Source: Lachnospiraceae bacterium (GTDB taxonomy: Bacteria; Bacillota_A; Clostridia; Lachnospirales; Lachnospiraceae). Taken from it: a DNA stretch of 34,100 nucleotides. Positions 7,636 through 16,237 of the stretch are shown piece by piece (position 1 is the first letter of the stretch; each line of letters begins with the position of its first letter). The translations under genes were made by a program, and so were the position numbers. The notes under the pieces were generated by a model that made no database searches, had not been told where the DNA came from, and was given only the letters and a program-made list of their open reading frames with translations. The stretch spans positions 1 through 34,100 of the forward strand of contig JAFQCI010000053.1 of NCBI GenBank assembly GCA_017416505.1, read 5' to 3'.

Positions 7636-9210
7636 ATGAGATTATCAAAAAAAACGCTTTTATATAGCATATTGCTTGCAGTGATTATGGTTTCACTTAT
7701 AGTAGGATACTTTGTATGGATGTTACCTTCCTTATATGTGGATTATGTAAAAAAAAGTGATTTGGAATCTTTAATAGCGATTCAGGAAGGATATATGAAA
7801 ACGAAAAGCTATGATAATCTTACTGTGAAAAACCCTTCTGGTACTTTTACAATAGAAATTCCAGATACAGGTGATACTTTATATGTTTCTGGCAAGTTTT
7901 TTAATGTATCCATAAACATCAAAGATGAAGAATTAAAAGACTTTTTGAATGAGTTTCGGTCATTTTCTAAGAATTCTGATAATTGGGATGACACGAATGT
8001 AGAGATTTCTGAGGAAGTAGTATCAGAAAAATTTGAGAAATTAAAAGTCAAGTTGTTGGGAGAGGAGTTTTTATCTGAGGAATCTCCTTTAGAAATTAAG
8101 TTTGAGTCAAAAGAGGATTCCACTATTTATCAGCTACAAAGCGAAAAATTACATATGATATCCGATTCCCTTATTGTGTATGAAAATAGTGTTTCTGATG
8201 GAAATAATTCTTATAGTACTTATATTGCTATGGGAAAGGGAGAGGATTCGGTTGCCATTACTTTTCTGACTGCCATGGCGCCGGAAATGAAGGAGATTTT
8301 ACCGGTAATTTTGCAAAGCCTTCCTATGATTGTTTCTGTAGTATTTCTTATCGTATTAATTGCCTCACAGGCATTTTCGAAAAAAATTGTAAATCCTATT
8401 ATCAGTCTGGCTTCTTACAGTGCCAATGCGAAAGAAATGGAGCATTTTGAAGTCGAGCCTTTTTCTGTGGAAAGTAATGATGAGATAGGGGATTTAGGAA
8501 GAACGTTAAATGAATTATATGAAAAATTGCGAAATAATTATCTGGAATTGGAAGAAAAAAATCATAGGTTAAAAGAAGAAAACGAAAGACAGGAAATATT
8601 TCTTCGTGCGTCTTCTCATCAGCTGAAAACTCCGGTTACAGCCGCACTTTTATTAGTAGAAGGTATGATGAATGAGATAGGGAAATATAAAAATACCAAA
8701 GAATATCTTCCAAAAGTAAAAGAACAGCTTTTATCCATGAAAAAAATTATCGAAGATATTTTGTATTTGAATCATTGTGCTAAAAATTTGCAAATGGAAA
8801 AACTGTCATTGAAAGAGATAACAAAAAAGCTGACAGATGCTTATTGGGTTCAGATATCAGAAAAAGGACTTATGTTAGAAATAGAAGGGGATGGAATAGT
8901 AGAAGCAGATAAGGAAATCTTAAAAAAGATGATTGATAATCTTATTTCCAATGCAGTAACGTATACAAAAGAAGGAGAAAGAATTCATATTCTGTTAAAA
9001 AACAACGAAGTATGTATTAGAAATTATGGTTCATTAATAGAAGAATCTTTGCTTTCCCATATTTATGAACCATTTGTAAGCAGTGATACCAAGCAGAAAG
9101 GAAAAGGATTGGGACTTTATCTGGTATCCTATTATAGCCGGCTTTTAGGGGCAAAAGTAAGTGTTGAAAATTTTGAAGGCGGAGTGGTATCCAAACTTAT
9201 ATTTACATGA
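7636..9210 (+). CDS. Membrane sensor histidine kinase
   Basis: 524 residues from the ATG at 7636, which follows AAGGAGG; a TTG 10 codons upstream overlaps the regulator gene and is less likely. Residues about 5-32 and 220-250 are membrane helices. Between them is an extracellular sensor domain of about 185 residues, acidic and of unknown family. A HAMP-like linker follows, then the dimerisation helix with His328 in SSHQLKTPV. The ATPase domain has the N box DNLISNAVTYT and the G box KGKGLGLYLVSYY. It should phosphorylate the adjacent regulator. The large sensor loop argues against the short-loop BceS kinases and for a ligand-sensing type. Confidence 0.88.
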   Translation: MRLSKKTLLYSILLAVIMVSLIVGYFVWMLPSLYVDYVKKSDLESLIAIQEGYMKTKSYDNLTVKNPSGTFTIEIPDTGDTLYVSGKFFNVSINIKDEELKDFLNEFRSFSKNSDNWDDTNVEISEEVVSEKFEKLKVKLLGEEFLSEESPLEIKFESKEDSTIYQLQSEKLHMISDSLIVYENSVSDGNNSYSTYIAMGKGEDSVAITFLTAMAPEMKEILPVILQSLPMIVSVVFLIVLIASQAFSKKIVNPIISLASYSANAKEMEHFEVEPFSVESNDEIGDLGRTLNELYEKLRNNYLELEEKNHRLKEENERQEIFLRASSHQLKTPVTAALLLVEGMMNEIGKYKNTKEYLPKVKEQLLSMKKIIEDILYLNHCAKNLQMEKLSLKEITKKLTDAYWVQISEKGLMLEIEGDGIVEADKEILKKMIDNLISNAVTYTKEGERIHILLKNNEVCIRNYGSLIEESLLSHIYEPFVSSDTKQKGKGLGLYLVSYYSRLLGAKVSVENFEGGVVSKLIFT

Positions 9211-9213
9211 AAT

Positions 9214-9246
9214 ATTCATTTGAAATTCATATGTTTTTGTTAGGAT
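9214..9246 (+). promoter_or_regulatory. Operator-promoter of the ABC exporter genes
   Basis: ATTCAT occurs at 9214-9219 and 9225-9230, 11 bases apart. The run TTCATTTGAAATTCATATG matches the regulator's upstream site at 16 of 19 positions. Ten bases on lies TAGGAT (9241-9246), preceded by TG plus one base. The geometry is the same as at 6824-6856, so both are likely bound by the same regulator. Confidence 0.62.
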
Positions 9247-9309
9247 AGATGTACAGGAAAGATGTTCCATTCAATTTGTGTAAGAAAATATTAAGAAAGG
9301 ATGCAGATT

Positions 9310-10197
9310 ATGTTATTAACAATTGAATATTTGAAAGTACAATATGGAAACCAGATAGCACTTATGATTGAACAGCCCCTACATTTTAATGAGGGAGAAA
9401 GAATTGGTATTATTGGCTCAAATGGTGCAGGGAAAACAACTTTTGTGAAATCCGTGTTAGGTCTTACAAATTACACGGGAAGTATAAAAACACGGATAGA
9501 ACCGAAGCAGATGGCAGTACATATGCAGTTTAATGAATATGTGGGAAGTATGCCGGTTCGATATATTATGGAAGCAATACTGGATACTAAGATTAAGCGA
9601 AATAAACAATTGCAGGAATTAATTGATTTTTTTGATTTTGAAGAATGTTTATCTAAAAAATATAATGCTTTATCAGGAGGGCAGAAGCAACGCTTTACCA
9701 TTATTATGGTGATGCTTCAGAATGCGAAACTTACTTTTTATGATGAGGTAACTTCAGGACTTGATTTTGAAACGAGGCGGAAGCTGATGGCAAAGCTTAC
9801 AGAATGGTATCGGGATAAAAATGATACCCTGTTTATTGTATCCCATTATTATGAAGAATTGGAGCAGATGGCAGATAAAATTTTAATTTTGGATAAAGGA
9901 AAAGTAATTGCTTATGGAAAAAAAGAAGAACTGTTCCGGAAGTATTGTGGAAACGGCATTTTTATTTTGGAAAATTCGGAAGAAAACAGGAAACTGGCTG
10001 AGAATTTTTCAAGAATAAAGGCACCGGAAAATTTACTTGCCGTATCTTGTAAGAAGAAAGAAGAAGAGAAAAAACTGATTCAGTTGCTAGTAGAAGAGGA
10101 TGTGAATTTTAAAAGAAGTAATAACGACATTGAAATTATGTTTATTAATGCAAAGGAACATTATTATAAAAGTAGGAAAGAGGGAGAAAATTCATGA
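9310..10197 (+). CDS. ABC transporter ATP-binding protein (ABC-2 type exporter)
   Basis: 295 residues from the ATG at 9310; AGAAAGG lies 9 bases before it, whereas an in-frame ATG at 9301 abuts that site. It has Walker A GSNGAGKTT, the signature LSGGQKQR, Walker B LTFYDEVTSGLD and the switch His in IVSHYYEE. It energises the permease encoded directly downstream. The last 80 residues or so extend past the ATPase core, as in many drug and antibiotic-peptide exporters of this class. The ATGA overlap with the next gene shows translational coupling. The substrate is unknown; control by the upstream two-component system suggests an envelope or antimicrobial stress role. Confidence 0.87.
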   Translation: MLLTIEYLKVQYGNQIALMIEQPLHFNEGERIGIIGSNGAGKTTFVKSVLGLTNYTGSIKTRIEPKQMAVHMQFNEYVGSMPVRYIMEAILDTKIKRNKQLQELIDFFDFEECLSKKYNALSGGQKQRFTIIMVMLQNAKLTFYDEVTSGLDFETRRKLMAKLTEWYRDKNDTLFIVSHYYEELEQMADKILILDKGKVIAYGKKEELFRKYCGNGIFILENSEENRKLAENFSRIKAPENLLAVSCKKKEEEKKLIQLLVEEDVNFKRSNNDIEIMFINAKEHYYKSRKEGENS

Positions 10198-10964
10198 AAG
10201 AAAAGAAATGTAATCTAAATTTGATATTATATGAATTGCGCAATATAAATGGTAATTTCTATGTTCATTTTTTCGGAATGGTATTTCCTGTCCTTATGTC
10301 TGTTATTTTTGCGAAAGTATATGGGAATCAGGTACCGGAAGCAATTCGATTGGAAGTTGTAACCTCCGTTGCGATTGGCATGAGTATGATGTGTCCTATG
10401 TCCGTTGTTTTAATTGGCTATGCAGCAAACTACTCTCAAGAAGTAGAAAAGGGTGTGCCTTTAAGAATGCGGTTGTTTGGTTATCAAGAAAAAAGTATGA
10501 TTTTAGCGAAATTAATTGCACAGTTAATTTTTCTCACCATTGCTTTGATAGTTTATGGTGTGGCAGAGGTACTTTTCATTGATATGCTAAAACCAGCCAT
10601 TTCATCTTTATTTTGTCTTGTTGGATGTTTGTATCTTCTTGCGATTATTTTCTTTGTTATGGCACACGCAATAGCAGAACTTTTAAAGAAATTTGGTCCA
10701 ACTTATGCAGTTTCCATGGGGCTTTACTTTGGTTTTATGATTTTATGTGGAATGATGGGAATATCCACTTCCCAGCTTCCAAAAGCATTGCAGGTCGTTT
10801 CAAGAACACTTCCTATGAGTTACATTGGAAACGATTTTGTGGATTTCTGGCAAGGAGGCAGTTATAATTTTGTACCTCTTATTCAGTCTTTCCTATTCAT
10901 GGGTGCAGTGTCCGGAATCCTTCTGATTTTTTCGGTGTATAAAAATAAAAGAGTGGTTAATTAG
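10194..10964 (+). CDS. ABC-2 type transporter permease
   Basis: 256 residues with six predicted membrane helices, starting at about residue 23 (FYVHFFGMVFPVLMSVIFAKVY) and ending at about residue 247. This is the usual size and layout of ABC-2 permeases. The stretch MSYIGNDFVDFWQGG before the last helix is the conserved region often ending LP..Y. Its start overlaps the stop of the ATPase gene by four bases. The two should form a dimer of heterodimers in the membrane. A strong terminator follows at 11076. Confidence 0.83.
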   Translation: MKEKKCNLNLILYELRNINGNFYVHFFGMVFPVLMSVIFAKVYGNQVPEAIRLEVVTSVAIGMSMMCPMSVVLIGYAANYSQEVEKGVPLRMRLFGYQEKSMILAKLIAQLIFLTIALIVYGVAEVLFIDMLKPAISSLFCLVGCLYLLAIIFFVMAHAIAELLKKFGPTYAVSMGLYFGFMILCGMMGISTSQLPKALQVVSRTLPMSYIGNDFVDFWQGGSYNFVPLIQSFLFMGAVSGILLIFSVYKNKRVVN

Positions 10965-11075
10965 TAGAAATTTTTTTGAGAATTTTAGAAGAGTTGTATT
11001 TCCTATGCTTTACATTGACTTTACGAAGTTGGTGTAGAGCATTTTAAGAAATTAAATATGAAATCTGAAATAAAA

Positions 11076-11117
11076 ACGAGGTATTCCAAGCACAAGCGGT
11101 GAATACTTCGTTTTTTT
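11076..11117 (+). terminator. Intrinsic terminator after the ABC exporter
   Basis: ACGAGGTATTC (11076-11086) pairs with GAATACTTCGT (11101-11111), with one G-U pair, followed by seven Ts. Confidence 0.87.
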
Positions 11118-11148
11118 GCGTAAGATAGAATAAAAGATGAAATGAAAG

Positions 11149-11177
11149 TTGAAAGCATCTGAATGCTATAGTATAAT
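11149..11177 (+). promoter_or_regulatory. Sigma-A type promoter
   Basis: TTGAAA (11149-11154), a 17-base spacer and TATAAT (11172-11177). It drives the anchored protein gene starting at 11241. Confidence 0.75.
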
Positions 11178-11240
11178 TGAAATGTTATCAGGGGCAAAAG
11201 CAAACAGAAAAAGGTTGTTTTATTGAGAAGGAGAGAAGTT

Positions 11241-11777
11241 ATGAGTAAAAAAACAAAAATAACAGCTGCAATATTAGCTGTAATAGCAATCGTAATCGTA
11301 GTAGTTTTTATTTTCAAAAATCAGTCCCATCCATATAGTACAGATGATTTATATCAAAATATGCAATGGGGAATGAGTCCTGGTGAAGTAAAATCGAAAG
11401 CGATTGACCTGGGTGAAACATGGGACGATATTCCTGTCGATTTGGGAGAAAGAATTGTTTATAAGGCAGAAGGTACAAATTTTGACGGAAATGAAGGCAT
11501 CAATTATCAGGTAATTTACATATTCAAAGAAGAAAAATTGTGGTCTGTATATTTGAAATTTGAAGCTGATAATTGTAATGTTGACTTGGATAAGTTTTTT
11601 AAGCAGCTATCGAAAGGTTTTGATAGTAAGTATGAAAAGTCAGAACTATTAGATAGTGAGGAAGAAGGATTTGAAACCTGGGAATCTGACTGTTCAGTGA
11701 TTAATTGTTTTAAATTTTCTTCCTCGACTTTGAGTTTGATATATGAAAAGATAGAGACAAAAGAAGAATATAAATAA
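11241..11777 (+). CDS. Membrane-anchored protein, unknown function
   Basis: 178 residues from the ATG at 11241, which follows GAAGGAGAG; an in-frame TTG at 11223 would place this site inside the gene. Residues 7-28 are one hydrophobic anchor (ITAAILAVIAIVIVVVFIF). The outer part is acidic and has WGMSPGEVKSKAIDLGE, a motif seen in small secreted proteins that begin a domain with 'MSxxEVK'. No catalytic pattern is visible. It has its own promoter and probably a terminator (11877-11909), so it is likely a single-gene unit. Confidence 0.6.
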   Translation: MSKKTKITAAILAVIAIVIVVVFIFKNQSHPYSTDDLYQNMQWGMSPGEVKSKAIDLGETWDDIPVDLGERIVYKAEGTNFDGNEGINYQVIYIFKEEKLWSVYLKFEADNCNVDLDKFFKQLSKGFDSKYEKSELLDSEEEGFETWESDCSVINCFKFSSSTLSLIYEKIETKEEYK

Positions 11778-11876
11778 TAGAATACTAGGGTCAAAAGGTC
11801 ATATTTTTCATGCTTGCATAAAGAAACATGATTTCCCATGGAGAATATCATCTGAAAACGGAAATCCTTATAAAAT

Positions 11877-11909
11877 AAAGGTTGCAACCAATGGTAGCAG
11901 CCTTTTTTT
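11877..11909 (+). terminator. Intrinsic terminator
   Basis: AAAGGTTGC (11877-11885) pairs with GCAGCC plus Ts (from 11897) around an 11-base loop, followed by seven Ts. It ends the single-gene unit before the MacB-like operon. Confidence 0.72.
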
Positions 11910-11948
11910 GATGTTGTAAAGTGATATAGCTGGCTGAAACCGGGGGTC

Positions 11949-11960
11949 TTTTGTTAGGAT
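11949..11960 (+). promoter_or_regulatory. Probable -10 region of the FtsX-type ABC operon
   Basis: TTTTGTTAGGAT includes TG plus one base before TAGGAT (11955-11960). The same 12 bases occur at 9235-9246 in the other ABC promoter. The TTCAT repeats are missing here and no clear -35 is seen, so any activator should differ. Confidence 0.4.
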
Positions 11961-12009
11961 GAAATAGTCATAAAGAGAGCAGTGCAACAAAAAAAGAAAG
12001 GATAAGAAA

Positions 12010-12777
12010 ATGATGAAGGAAAAAGAGAAGATTATTTCAACAAAAGACTTAAAAAAGAGTTTTGGAACCGGAGAAATGAAACAAACCATTTTTGAACATA
12101 TGGATTTAGAAATTTATAAAGGAGATTTTACTGTATTAATGGGTTCTTCAGGAGCAGGAAAATCCACACTTTTATATTCACTATCCGGCATGGACCGGCC
12201 AGACGAAGGAAAAATTTTATTTTGTGGTGAAGATATTACTTCCTATCATGATGATAAACTGGCGGTGTTTCGTAGAAAGAAATGCGGATTTGTATTTCAA
12301 CAGATTTATCTTCTAGAAAAAATGAGTCTGATGGATAATGTACTGACTGCCGGACTTTTAGTAAACCGTAATAAAAAAGAAGTAGTAGAACGGGCAAAGG
12401 AACTGTTTCAAAAGGTAAATATTCCGGAAATTACATGGAAAAAATTCTCCACTCAGATTTCCGGAGGAGAAGCACAAAGAGCTGGTATTGTCCGGGCGGT
12501 CATTCATAAGCCGGAAGTTTTGTTTGCAGATGAACCTACCGGGGCATTAAATTCCAATCATTCCGATGCGGTTTTGGATGTATTTAGTGAGCTAAACAGG
12601 GAAGGACAAAGTATTATCATGGTAACCCATGATAAAAAAACAGCCTTGCGGGCAAATCGTGTGATTTATCTGAAGGATGGAAAAATCTTTGGAGAGTGTG
12701 AATTGGGAGCTTATAAAAAAGAAGATGAACTTCGAAAGAAAAAGCTGGATGATTTTCTGATAGAAATGGGATGGTAA
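12010..12777 (+). CDS. ABC transporter ATP-binding protein (MacB/LolD/BceA type)
   Basis: 255 residues. Walker A is GSSGAGKST, the signature is ISGGEAQR (a Glu variant of SGGQ common in this branch), Walker B is VLFADEPTGALN, and the switch His is in IIMVTHDKK. The FVFQQIYLLEKMSLMDNV Q-loop region is typical of MacB/LolD/BceA ATPases, which work mechanically with FtsX-type permeases rather than through a classical channel. AGAAAGG lies 9 bases before the ATG. It pairs with the permease encoded at 12857. Likely roles are peptide antibiotic resistance, or envelope lipid or lipoprotein handling; the substrate is unknown. Confidence 0.88.
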   Translation: MMKEKEKIISTKDLKKSFGTGEMKQTIFEHMDLEIYKGDFTVLMGSSGAGKSTLLYSLSGMDRPDEGKILFCGEDITSYHDDKLAVFRRKKCGFVFQQIYLLEKMSLMDNVLTAGLLVNRNKKEVVERAKELFQKVNIPEITWKKFSTQISGGEAQRAGIVRAVIHKPEVLFADEPTGALNSNHSDAVLDVFSELNREGQSIIMVTHDKKTALRANRVIYLKDGKIFGECELGAYKKEDELRKKKLDDFLIEMGW

Positions 12778-12856
12778 AAAAATCTATGTTCTGCATTATT
12801 TTATAAAAATAGTATCCCGTGATTTGAGGGCAGAAAAAAGAAGATGGAGGATGAAG

Positions 12857-15184
12857 ATGCAACAGACTAAGAATTTAACGATGTATCATTTAAGGAAGGA
12901 AAAGGGGCAATATATTTCCTTTGGTGTAATTTTGTGTTTAACCGCATTCATTATAAATATTGCACTTGTGCTGGTGTTTCAAATGGATAAGGCATATGAT
13001 AAAACCTTTACCAAGCTGAACACTGCCAATATAAATCTATGTATTCCGAAAAGTCAGGATTCAGAGTTGTTAAGAAAGAAAATTGGGGAAATGGCAGATG
13101 TGGAAGTCATAGAAAGCAGAAGTGGAATATTGCTTAATGCCACAGCGAAAGATTTCAGGGAAACAGAGTTTGCCATGAATACGGTATTTTATAATATCGA
13201 CGAAACTTTTGAATTAAATCAGTTTGAAATGATAGAGAAATCGGAAGAAAATTTCGAAAATGCGATTTTTTTACCAAGATATATTGCGGAATTTGGGGAA
13301 TATGAACTAGGAGGAACCATTACTTATCAGATAAATGAGAAAGAGTATACATTTCAAATTGCAGGCATTTTACAGGAAATGCAGTATGGAAATTATGGGT
13401 CAGGATTGATAGGGGTTTATCTTAGTGAGGAATGTTATAATAAATTGTTGGAGGAATCGGAAGTTTATCAGGTCAGTACGTATGCTGTCAAGATAAAAGA
13501 AGGAAAAGATTCTACCAGTGTGTGCAGGGAAATCAATCAGGTTTTGGAAGAGGAACAAATTAAGGTGCATTACAGTAATACAGAATCACAAAACAAACAG
13601 ACCAGAACCATGGTAAGTGATCTGGTTGTAATGATGCTGTTTGTGTTTGCGGTAATTGTATTAGCTGTTTGCCTGTTCTTAAGCCGGTTTCGAATTCGAA
13701 ATATGATACAGGAAGATATGGTTAATTTAGGTGTGTTAAAAGCCATTGGTTATACCGGAAATACCATAATAAAGACCGTAGTATTTCCATACCTGCTTAC
13801 AGGAGGGTTAGCTTCTGTTCTTGGAGTTTTCTTGTCCTATACGGTACTTGGTGCTATGGTGCAGATGTTGACTTTACAGTCGGGTTTTGGTTTTTCTATT
13901 AGTTTTGATATCGTGTCAGGCTTCGTTACTATGATGGTATTACTTGTTATTATTTTACTGACTACCTGGTCAGCAGCAGGAAAAATCAAAAAATTACAGC
14001 CGATTCTTGCAATTCGTGGGGGCGAGGAGAAAGAACATTCTATGAAAAATTATATTCCGATGGATAAAATCAGAGGAAATATACAGATTCTTTTGATTTT
14101 AAAACGGATATTTGGTCAGGCAAAGCAGAATCTTTTATTGTTCTTGGTTTCCTTTGTAATGATGGGGTTGATTGCTTTTGCAGGTACATTGTTTTATAAT
14201 GTTGTGATAAAACCGGAACATTTTTTAAAGACTTTGTCAGAAGAAACACCAGATGTTATTATTAAGATAAAAGAAGAAAGTAGAAATGAAATCAAAAATA
14301 CTTTATTAAAAAATCAAAAGGTGGAGCAGGTACTTTTTTATGGAACGGAAACCATAAAACTAGAAAATGACAGCACAAAGGTCTTTGTTTGCGAAGACTT
14401 TTCTAAGGTAAAAAACGATTTATGCTATGAGGGAAGAAATCCGGAAAATGAAAATGAAATTGCCCTGGGAAGTGCTTTTTCTGAGAAATACCAGGTAGAT
14501 GATTTAATTGAAATTACATCGGATTCCGGCACCCTTACCTATAAAGTTGTTGGTTTTGTTCAAAGTGTAAATTATTCAGGGAATGTCTGCGAATTAACTG
14601 AAGAGGGATATTACAGGATAAAAGGTGAGGGATCATTGACTTCGCTTTATGTATACTTAAGCGATGATGTAAATATAGAAAACTGGATAGATGAAGCAAA
14701 CAATGATTATGAAATGGATATTTTACAGGCAGTAAATTATGTTGAAATGATGGAACAGACTTCAGATATGTATTCCGGTATTGTAAAAATTGCAGTGATT
14801 GCAGTAATGATTCTTACTACACTCATTATCTTTTTAATTTTATATGTTATTGTTAAATCCATCATAGTAAAAAGCAAACAGGAACTAGGGATTTATAAGG
14901 CAATGGGATATTCCAGCAGACAACTGATATTCCAGACAGCAGGAAGTTTTCTTCCAGTAATCGGAGGAGCAGCGATTCTATCGGCTTTACTTGGTTGTGT
15001 ATATATGCCACATATTAACAATCTGATATTTTCAATGGTAGGAGCCATGAAAAATGATTGTGAAGTATCAATAGGAATTTTACTATTGTTTGCTTTGTTA
15101 CAGACAGGAATTAGTTTTGTTTTATGCATCTGGCTGGCATTGCCAATCAGAAAAATATCGGCTTATTCATTGATAAAAGATTGA
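12857..15184 (+). CDS. Large FtsX-domain ABC transporter permease
   Basis: 775 residues from the ATG at 12857, which has GGAGG six bases before it; upstream in-frame starts overlap the site. It is a duplicated FtsX layout. The first half has helix 1 near residue 20, an outer domain to about 255, then three helices to about 390. The second half has a helix near 430, an outer domain to about 640, then three helices to the end, giving about eight in all. FtsX motifs such as LGVLKAIGYTGNTI and LGIYKAMGYSSRQL stand at equivalent places in the two halves. It partners the ATPase at 12010. Unlike BceB, it has two outer domains, so it fits general Firmicute FtsX-type exporters better. Confidence 0.83.
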   Translation: MQQTKNLTMYHLRKEKGQYISFGVILCLTAFIINIALVLVFQMDKAYDKTFTKLNTANINLCIPKSQDSELLRKKIGEMADVEVIESRSGILLNATAKDFRETEFAMNTVFYNIDETFELNQFEMIEKSEENFENAIFLPRYIAEFGEYELGGTITYQINEKEYTFQIAGILQEMQYGNYGSGLIGVYLSEECYNKLLEESEVYQVSTYAVKIKEGKDSTSVCREINQVLEEEQIKVHYSNTESQNKQTRTMVSDLVVMMLFVFAVIVLAVCLFLSRFRIRNMIQEDMVNLGVLKAIGYTGNTIIKTVVFPYLLTGGLASVLGVFLSYTVLGAMVQMLTLQSGFGFSISFDIVSGFVTMMVLLVIILLTTWSAAGKIKKLQPILAIRGGEEKEHSMKNYIPMDKIRGNIQILLILKRIFGQAKQNLLLFLVSFVMMGLIAFAGTLFYNVVIKPEHFLKTLSEETPDVIIKIKEESRNEIKNTLLKNQKVEQVLFYGTETIKLENDSTKVFVCEDFSKVKNDLCYEGRNPENENEIALGSAFSEKYQVDDLIEITSDSGTLTYKVVGFVQSVNYSGNVCELTEEGYYRIKGEGSLTSLYVYLSDDVNIENWIDEANNDYEMDILQAVNYVEMMEQTSDMYSGIVKIAVIAVMILTTLIIFLILYVIVKSIIVKSKQELGIYKAMGYSSRQLIFQTAGSFLPVIGGAAILSALLGCVYMPHINNLIFSMVGAMKNDCEVSIGILLLFALLQTGISFVLCIWLALPIRKISAYSLIKD

Positions 15185-15199
15185 TAGGAGGAAAAGAAA

Positions 15200-16078
15200 A
15201 TGGATTTTGGAGCAAAATTAAAGGAAATAAGAAAAAATGAAGGATTATCTCAGGAACAATTAGCGGATAAAATAGGGGTATCTAGACAGGCTATCACGAA
15301 GTGGGAGACTGGAAGAGCATTACCAGATATGGAAAATATGATAATTCTGGCTGAAATTTTTAAGACAACGCTGGATGAACTGGTTTCTAACGCAATACCG
15401 GAATACCAAGGTAAAAAAGAAGTATATTCAAGTGAAACGATTTATGACATTGATTGTTCCAAGCATTTCGATATTCATTTTGGAAGTGCCAATACCATTG
15501 TAATATGTGGTGGAAAGGATGAAAAACTCCATGTGAAACTGGAGTCAGAAACCATGGAAGACTTAAGTCGTGTGATGAAAGTAAAACTGGATGAACATAA
15601 AAATAAGCTGGACGTGGATTGTGTCAAACAAAAAGGATTAAGTAAGTATGAAATTGGAGAGGCAGTTTCTGTTACGATTACATTGCCTCAAGGATTTACG
15701 GAGCATTGTGAATTAGCTGCAGATGCAAAAAAAGTTTATATGACGGGACTTGAATTAAGACGCTTGGAATACGATGGAGAGGCAAAAGAAATTTTTATTT
15801 CAGAGTGCAATGGAAGTCTGGAATTTACTTCAAAATCAGATTACGAAATTACGGTAGATGAAATACATGGAAGAATAGAAGTCAATCAGTGGAAAGCCAC
15901 CTGTATCGTTCATATTCCTGCAAAAACCGATTGTAAAGTAAGAAATACGGGAAGAAAATGCCAGTTGTTTTTTAAAAAAGAGGGGGAATTTTGTGATAAT
16001 ATGTTTCCGGAAATAAGTGAAAATGAACTTTGTATTACAGGAATCGGGGCTGAAATGATAGTGGATGTAATAGAGTGA
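15200..16078 (+). CDS. XRE-family regulator fused to a DUF4097-like domain
   Basis: 292 residues. Residues 5-60 are a helix-turn-helix of the Cro/C1 type (LSQEQLADKIGVSRQAITKWETGRALPDMENM). Residues about 85-290 are beta-rich, with repeated short strands (KEIFISECNGSLEFTSKSD), like the adhesin-like DUF4097 domain usually found in exported proteins. Here there is no signal peptide or membrane helix, so the domain seems to be cytoplasmic, perhaps for ligand sensing or assembly. It begins 15 bases after the permease stop with AGGAGG, which points to one operon and autoregulation. I see no inverted-repeat operator that I would defend. Confidence 0.82.
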   Translation: MDFGAKLKEIRKNEGLSQEQLADKIGVSRQAITKWETGRALPDMENMIILAEIFKTTLDELVSNAIPEYQGKKEVYSSETIYDIDCSKHFDIHFGSANTIVICGGKDEKLHVKLESETMEDLSRVMKVKLDEHKNKLDVDCVKQKGLSKYEIGEAVSVTITLPQGFTEHCELAADAKKVYMTGLELRRLEYDGEAKEIFISECNGSLEFTSKSDYEITVDEIHGRIEVNQWKATCIVHIPAKTDCKVRNTGRKCQLFFKKEGEFCDNMFPEISENELCITGIGAEMIVDVIE

Positions 16079-16169
16079 TGAGTGTATCATAAATAAAAAT
16101 CTGTATTTTATATAAAATTCTGCAATAGATGTAAACTGAAAAATAAAAACCAGGAAAGATAAAAAAATA

Positions 16170-16198
16170 TGGAAACTCATAGAATTTTATAGTATAAT
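16170..16198 (+). promoter_or_regulatory. Promoter of the EAL gene
   Basis: TATAAT (16193-16198) with a weaker -35, TGGAAA (16170-16175), at 17 bases. A GAAAGGAGG ribosome site follows before the ATG at 16238. Confidence 0.55.
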
Positions 16199-16237
16199 AG
16201 AACTATATTTTGAGAAAAGAGAAGAAAGGAGGCAGGT

